This document shows positions 61,260 to 64,000 of a stretch of DNA of 64,000 nucleotides, in pieces. Numbering within the stretch: the first letter of the stretch is position 1; every line of letters starts with the position of its first letter. The notes under the pieces are model-generated. The model was given only the letters and a program-made list of their open reading frames with translations. It searched no databases and was not told where the DNA came from. Where the stretch lies: NCBI RefSeq assembly GCF_002744175.1, contig NZ_NKHF01000023.1:62001-126000 (forward strand). Direction: 5' to 3'. Source of the DNA: Pseudoalteromonas piscicida. GTDB lineage: Bacteria > Pseudomonadota > Gammaproteobacteria > Enterobacterales > Alteromonadaceae. A program made the translations under genes and the position numbers.

Positions 61260-62051
61260 ATGAAAACACATTTATTGATTGCAGCCGTGCTTATGGCCGC
61301 AAGTGCAGCGCAGGCCAAAAGCACTGACGCAAAAAAAGAAGGTCACGGCTATTTGGCCATTGGTTACGGGATAAATTACAACAGCGATATTTACAATAAT
61401 GCCGAGACCTCGTTTTCGCCCACTGTACATGGCGCCTACTATTTTAGTAATGGTCTATTTGTCGAATTTCCAGGCCGCGCTGAGAAGTTTGACCCAGCAC
61501 TTGCACTCGGTTATCAGTTTTATGAAACAGAAAATTGGGAATTTGATGCCCTACTCTCAACCGCTCATGGGCGAATAAATTACCGTTTTGGCGGGACTCG
61601 CTATGAGCTAAACACTTCGTCTTATCTTGGGGTAAGAGCTACAGGGGATGTATTTGGCTTACAAATTAGAGCTATTGTTGCACCAAAAGTGATTAACTCA
61701 GATTATTCAGATGGTCGCTACGCTTCATTATGGTTCTCTAAACCCTGGCAATACAAAAACTGGCACTTTTATGGCGCAGTCGGTGCACAATACCGAAACT
61801 CGGCTATGTTAGATTATTACTACGGTGGCGCACCATTTAAAGGTTACGATGCCAAAGGCGGGGCTAATCTTAGGATAAAGCTCGGATTTTCACGCGCTTT
61901 AACAGAAAATTGGATAGTCGATGGCCACGTCAGCTACACCAAATATGCATCAGGTATTATGGATAGTCCTATCACTAAAGCAATTGTCAGTTTTAACGAT
62001 AGAATTGAGCATGGTGAAAGCATTGGCTTGTCACTTAGCTACATATTTTAA
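61260..62051 (+). CDS. MipA/OmpV-family outer-membrane protein
   Basis: A 263-residue barrel protein. Signal peptide MKTHLLIAAVLMAASAAQA, then HGYLAIGYGINYNSDIYNNAETSFSP and a run of amphipathic strands typical of MipA/OmpV. It ends SIGLSLSYIF with the terminal Phe. In E. coli, MipA scaffolds murein synthesis enzymes; in other species, family members respond to osmolarity or antibiotics. It opens a set with DUF3019 and a two-component pair, 11 bp apart from the next gene. Confidence 0.9.
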   Translation: MKTHLLIAAVLMAASAAQAKSTDAKKEGHGYLAIGYGINYNSDIYNNAETSFSPTVHGAYYFSNGLFVEFPGRAEKFDPALALGYQFYETENWEFDALLSTAHGRINYRFGGTRYELNTSSYLGVRATGDVFGLQIRAIVAPKVINSDYSDGRYASLWFSKPWQYKNWHFYGAVGAQYRNSAMLDYYYGGAPFKGYDAKGGANLRIKLGFSRALTENWIVDGHVSYTKYASGIMDSPITKAIVSFNDRIEHGESIGLSLSYIF

Positions 62052-62061
62052 GGAGCTAAAT

Positions 62062-62433
62062 ATGAAAAAACGACTATTTGGCTTAGCCCTACTGGCAATG
62101 CAAACTCAAGCGAAAGAAGAAGTTAACGTCCCCGTATGGACCGTAAAACCAGGGCAATGTGTTGCGCTCGAACAAGGTCAGCAATGTTTTATCGACCTCT
62201 CAGTGACCTGGCAAACCTCTGTGACTGGTAACTTTTGTCTCCATGCAGATGAAAAAGAGCTGGTTTGTTGGCAGCAGCAAAAAGCCGCGAGTTGGCAAGG
62301 CGAGATTTTAGTTGAGAAAGATTTGCTCATTACCTTAGAAGATAACAAGGATATTCTCGCAAGCTATACGCTGCAATATGCTTGGGTGTTCAAACAACAA
62401 AAAAGTAACGCCGTGCGTTGGCGACTTTTCTAG
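62062..62433 (+). CDS. DUF3019 exported protein
   Basis: A 123-residue exported protein (MKKRLFGLALLAMQTQAKEE). GQCVALEQGQQCFIDLSVTWQ, NFCLHADEKELVCW and the C-terminal LQYAWVFKQQKSNAVRWRLF match DUF3019, a small four-cysteine family found beside MipA and two-component genes. The ATG at 62062 follows AAGGAGC and is preferred over in-frame starts within mipA. Role unknown; it could modulate the kinase or the barrel. Confidence 0.82.
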   Translation: MKKRLFGLALLAMQTQAKEEVNVPVWTVKPGQCVALEQGQQCFIDLSVTWQTSVTGNFCLHADEKELVCWQQQKAASWQGEILVEKDLLITLEDNKDILASYTLQYAWVFKQQKSNAVRWRLF

Positions 62434-62441
62434 GAGTAGTT

Positions 62442-63134
62442 GTGGTAGCCCAGTTAGTCCTAATAGAAGACGATAAAGAATTAGCCCAGTGGCTGAGTGA
62501 TTACCTCTCTACCAAGGGATTTTCAGTGCGGCTATATCATGATGGTCAAGACGGGCTGGAGCACGTTTTAGCCTGTCCTCCCGATTTGGTGATTTTAGAT
62601 GGCATGCTGCCAAGTTTAGATGGTTTTGAAGTCTGCAAACAACTGCGTCAGTCGCTAAGCATCCCAATATTAATGCTAACAGCAAGGGATGAGGAAATTG
62701 ATGAAATTATTGGCTTAGAGATGGGTGCTGACGACTATCTCAAAAAGCCAGTAAGAGGCAGATTATTAGAAACTCGCATAAAAACGCTATTAAGGCGCCA
62801 TCATCCTCAAGATACCTTTCCCAAACAAACACTTGAGTTTGGTGCTCTCTATATCAATAAAGAAGACAGAAGCGTTACTCTTGCTGGGCAACCAGTTAAC
62901 TTATCCAGCAATGAGTTTGATGCGCTTTGGGTACTTGCCAGTAAAGCCGGAAAAATTGTTACCCGAGATGAGCTTACTAAAGCACTCAGAGGGTTTGATT
63001 ACGATGGGTTTGACCGCTCTATAGATTTGCGTGTTTCGCGACTGAGAAAGAAGCTAGGTGATGATGGCCAAAACCCATTTAAAATCAAGACGGTATGGGG
63101 TAAAGGATATCAGTTGGCGAAGGACGTGTGGTAA
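62442..63134 (+). CDS. OmpR-family response regulator
   Basis: A 230-residue regulator. Receiver: Glu9-Asp10-Asp11, phospho-acceptor Asp53 (VILDGMLPSLDG), LMLTARDEE, and Lys in LKKPVRGRLLE. Winged helix ends SRLRKKLGDDGQNPFKIKTVWGKGYQLA. The GTG at 62442 has TAGGAGT ahead of it. It is translated right after DUF3019 and overlaps the kinase start. It likely controls the mipA transcript. Confidence 0.93.
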   Translation: MVAQLVLIEDDKELAQWLSDYLSTKGFSVRLYHDGQDGLEHVLACPPDLVILDGMLPSLDGFEVCKQLRQSLSIPILMLTARDEEIDEIIGLEMGADDYLKKPVRGRLLETRIKTLLRRHHPQDTFPKQTLEFGALYINKEDRSVTLAGQPVNLSSNEFDALWVLASKAGKIVTRDELTKALRGFDYDGFDRSIDLRVSRLRKKLGDDGQNPFKIKTVWGKGYQLAKDVW

Positions 63135-64000
63135 TGTGGCGCTTCGTGTTTGCTTTGCTTACCATATTAACGCTCGCAAGCGTTATCACAGGTCTGATAT
63201 TTGACACGCTTATCGCCTCATCCTCAGAGAATAATGAAGCCCACTACGATCCACTTAGCACAACCGCACCAATTATTGCCGCAATGGCCAAAGACAACAT
63301 ACCTGAATCACAAATTATTACGATCCCACTGCACCAAACACTAACCGCTCAACTTGTACCAAGAACCGACTATCCACTGCCTGTGAGCTTAAGCCGCAAA
63401 CTCTCTCAGCAGCGGTTTATATACCTCGAAAGCGAATCTTCAGTAAGTGCTTGCATACTTACAAGCCAAGAAAATGTCTATATTTTAACAATGCAAAAGC
63501 AATTACAAACTAAATATGGTCTGCTCATGACCTTGTTATTTTACGCTATTGTTATCGTTGTTGTCGTCGCCTTTTTAACCCCATTTATTGCCAGACTGTT
63601 AAAGCTCAAAAATGCCGCACATCAGCTAGGTAAAGGCAAACTCAACGCCCGCGTGCAAGTCGGTACGGTATGGTACTTAAAGGATATCGAGCAAGCGTTT
63701 AATCAAATGGCACGGCAAATAGCCGGGTTAATGACTGACATGAAGCTATTAAGCAGCGGACTTTCTCATGAATTACGTACGCCACTTGCAAGGGTAAGAA
63801 TGGGGCTAGATACACTGGTTGAAACTCATGATGATGAGCTGCGGGCACAGTACGAAGATAGGATCAACCAAAACCTTGATGAAATGGAGCAAGTGATTGA
63901 TGCTATTTTAGATTACGCAAGATTGCAGCACCGCCTTGACGACGTGGAACTTCAGCCTGTTGACTTGAATGCGATGGCTCGCCTGTTAGCCTATAACGCC
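63134..64000 (+). CDS. sensor histidine kinase, 3' end beyond the window
   Basis: The ATG overlaps the response regulator stop (TAATG). The 289 codons visible give TM1 (MWRFVFALLTILTLASVITGLIF), a periplasmic domain of about 105 residues with one cysteine, TM2 (LLMTLLFYAIVIVVVVAFLTPF), a HAMP segment (GKLNARVQVG) and the HisKA helix with SHELRTPLARVRMGLDTL. The HATPase domain lies past base 64000. RstB/PhoQ-like layout; ligand unknown. Confidence 0.9.
   Translation, partial: MWRFVFALLTILTLASVITGLIFDTLIASSSENNEAHYDPLSTTAPIIAAMAKDNIPESQIITIPLHQTLTAQLVPRTDYPLPVSLSRKLSQQRFIYLESESSVSACILTSQENVYILTMQKQLQTKYGLLMTLLFYAIVIVVVVAFLTPFIARLLKLKNAAHQLGKGKLNARVQVGTVWYLKDIEQAFNQMARQIAGLMTDMKLLSSGLSHELRTPLARVRMGLDTLVETHDDELRAQYEDRINQNLDEMEQVIDAILDYARLQHRLDDVELQPVDLNAMARLLAYNA

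Overview
The window looks like a chromosomal stretch of a marine gammaproteobacterium of the order Alteromonadales, most likely Pseudoalteromonas. This rests on gene content: a GntR-controlled methylcitrate operon, exported S9, S1 and lipase/foldase hydrolases, a CadC-like regulator paired with a TonB receptor, MipA/DUF3019 with a two-component system, BdlA-like and CZB chemoreceptors, and a fairly AT-rich composition by eye. The genus is an inference; there is no rRNA or tRNA in the window to anchor it.

Layout. 1-9.6 kb: prpC, prpB and a GntR regulator (leftward), two orphan solute-binding proteins, a soluble CZB chemoreceptor, RidA, a HabB-like membrane protein with a Crp-type regulator, a tyrosine-recombinase remnant beside an attC-like structure, PhnA and a cold-shock protein. 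9.9-20.4 kb: an alpha/beta hydrolase, then a compact ten-gene leftward operon (18862 to 10846) with almost every gene overlapping the next. It encodes a thermostable-hemolysin-family protein, an AMP-forming ligase, a heme-oxygenase-like diiron protein, a short-chain dehydrogenase, a TPR protein, a response regulator and histidine kinase, a cupredoxin-like protein, an FTR1-like permease and an outer-membrane barrel. A 14-TM-type efflux pump lies just upstream of it. 20.6-32.8 kb: an exported trypsin-like protease, small and cold-shock proteins, a cysteine-dioxygenase-like cupin, a PAS-PAS-GGDEF-degenerate EAL protein, two VOC proteins, and an operon of GH3 hexosaminidase, DUF1445 (D-glutamate cyclase type) and PxpA. 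33-43.6 kb: S9 peptidase, periplasmic KatG, lipase and its foldase, an exported HAD protein, nitronate monooxygenase and a putative HExxH protein. 43.7-48.6 kb: four tandem secreted EF-hand proteins, a GNAT, and a YebC/YeeN-type regulator. 48.7-64 kb: a chemoreceptor with four near-identical PAS repeats, a pair of six-cysteine secreted proteins, peroxiredoxin, CadC-like regulator/TonB receptor, serine hydrolase, and MipA/DUF3019/response regulator/histidine kinase, the last cut by the window edge.

The best candidate for an undescribed system is the ten-gene operon. It combines what looks like a small-molecule pathway (acid activation, acyl transfer, diiron oxidation, ketoreduction) with iron-import-like membrane parts that have lost their textbook metal ligands, and with its own two-component system. 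A CTTAA direct repeat of PmrA/QseB type sits in front of the operon, suggesting autoregulation. A MerR/SoxR-type promoter with a 19-bp spacer drives the neighbouring efflux pump, and two more such promoters occur in the window.

Other structure: a dispersed inverted-repeat-ended (MITE-like) family with about six copies, two copies of a second short repeat, three TTGTMGACAA operators around the GntR gene, and three TGTTGC/GCAACA palindromes upstream of the EF-hand array.
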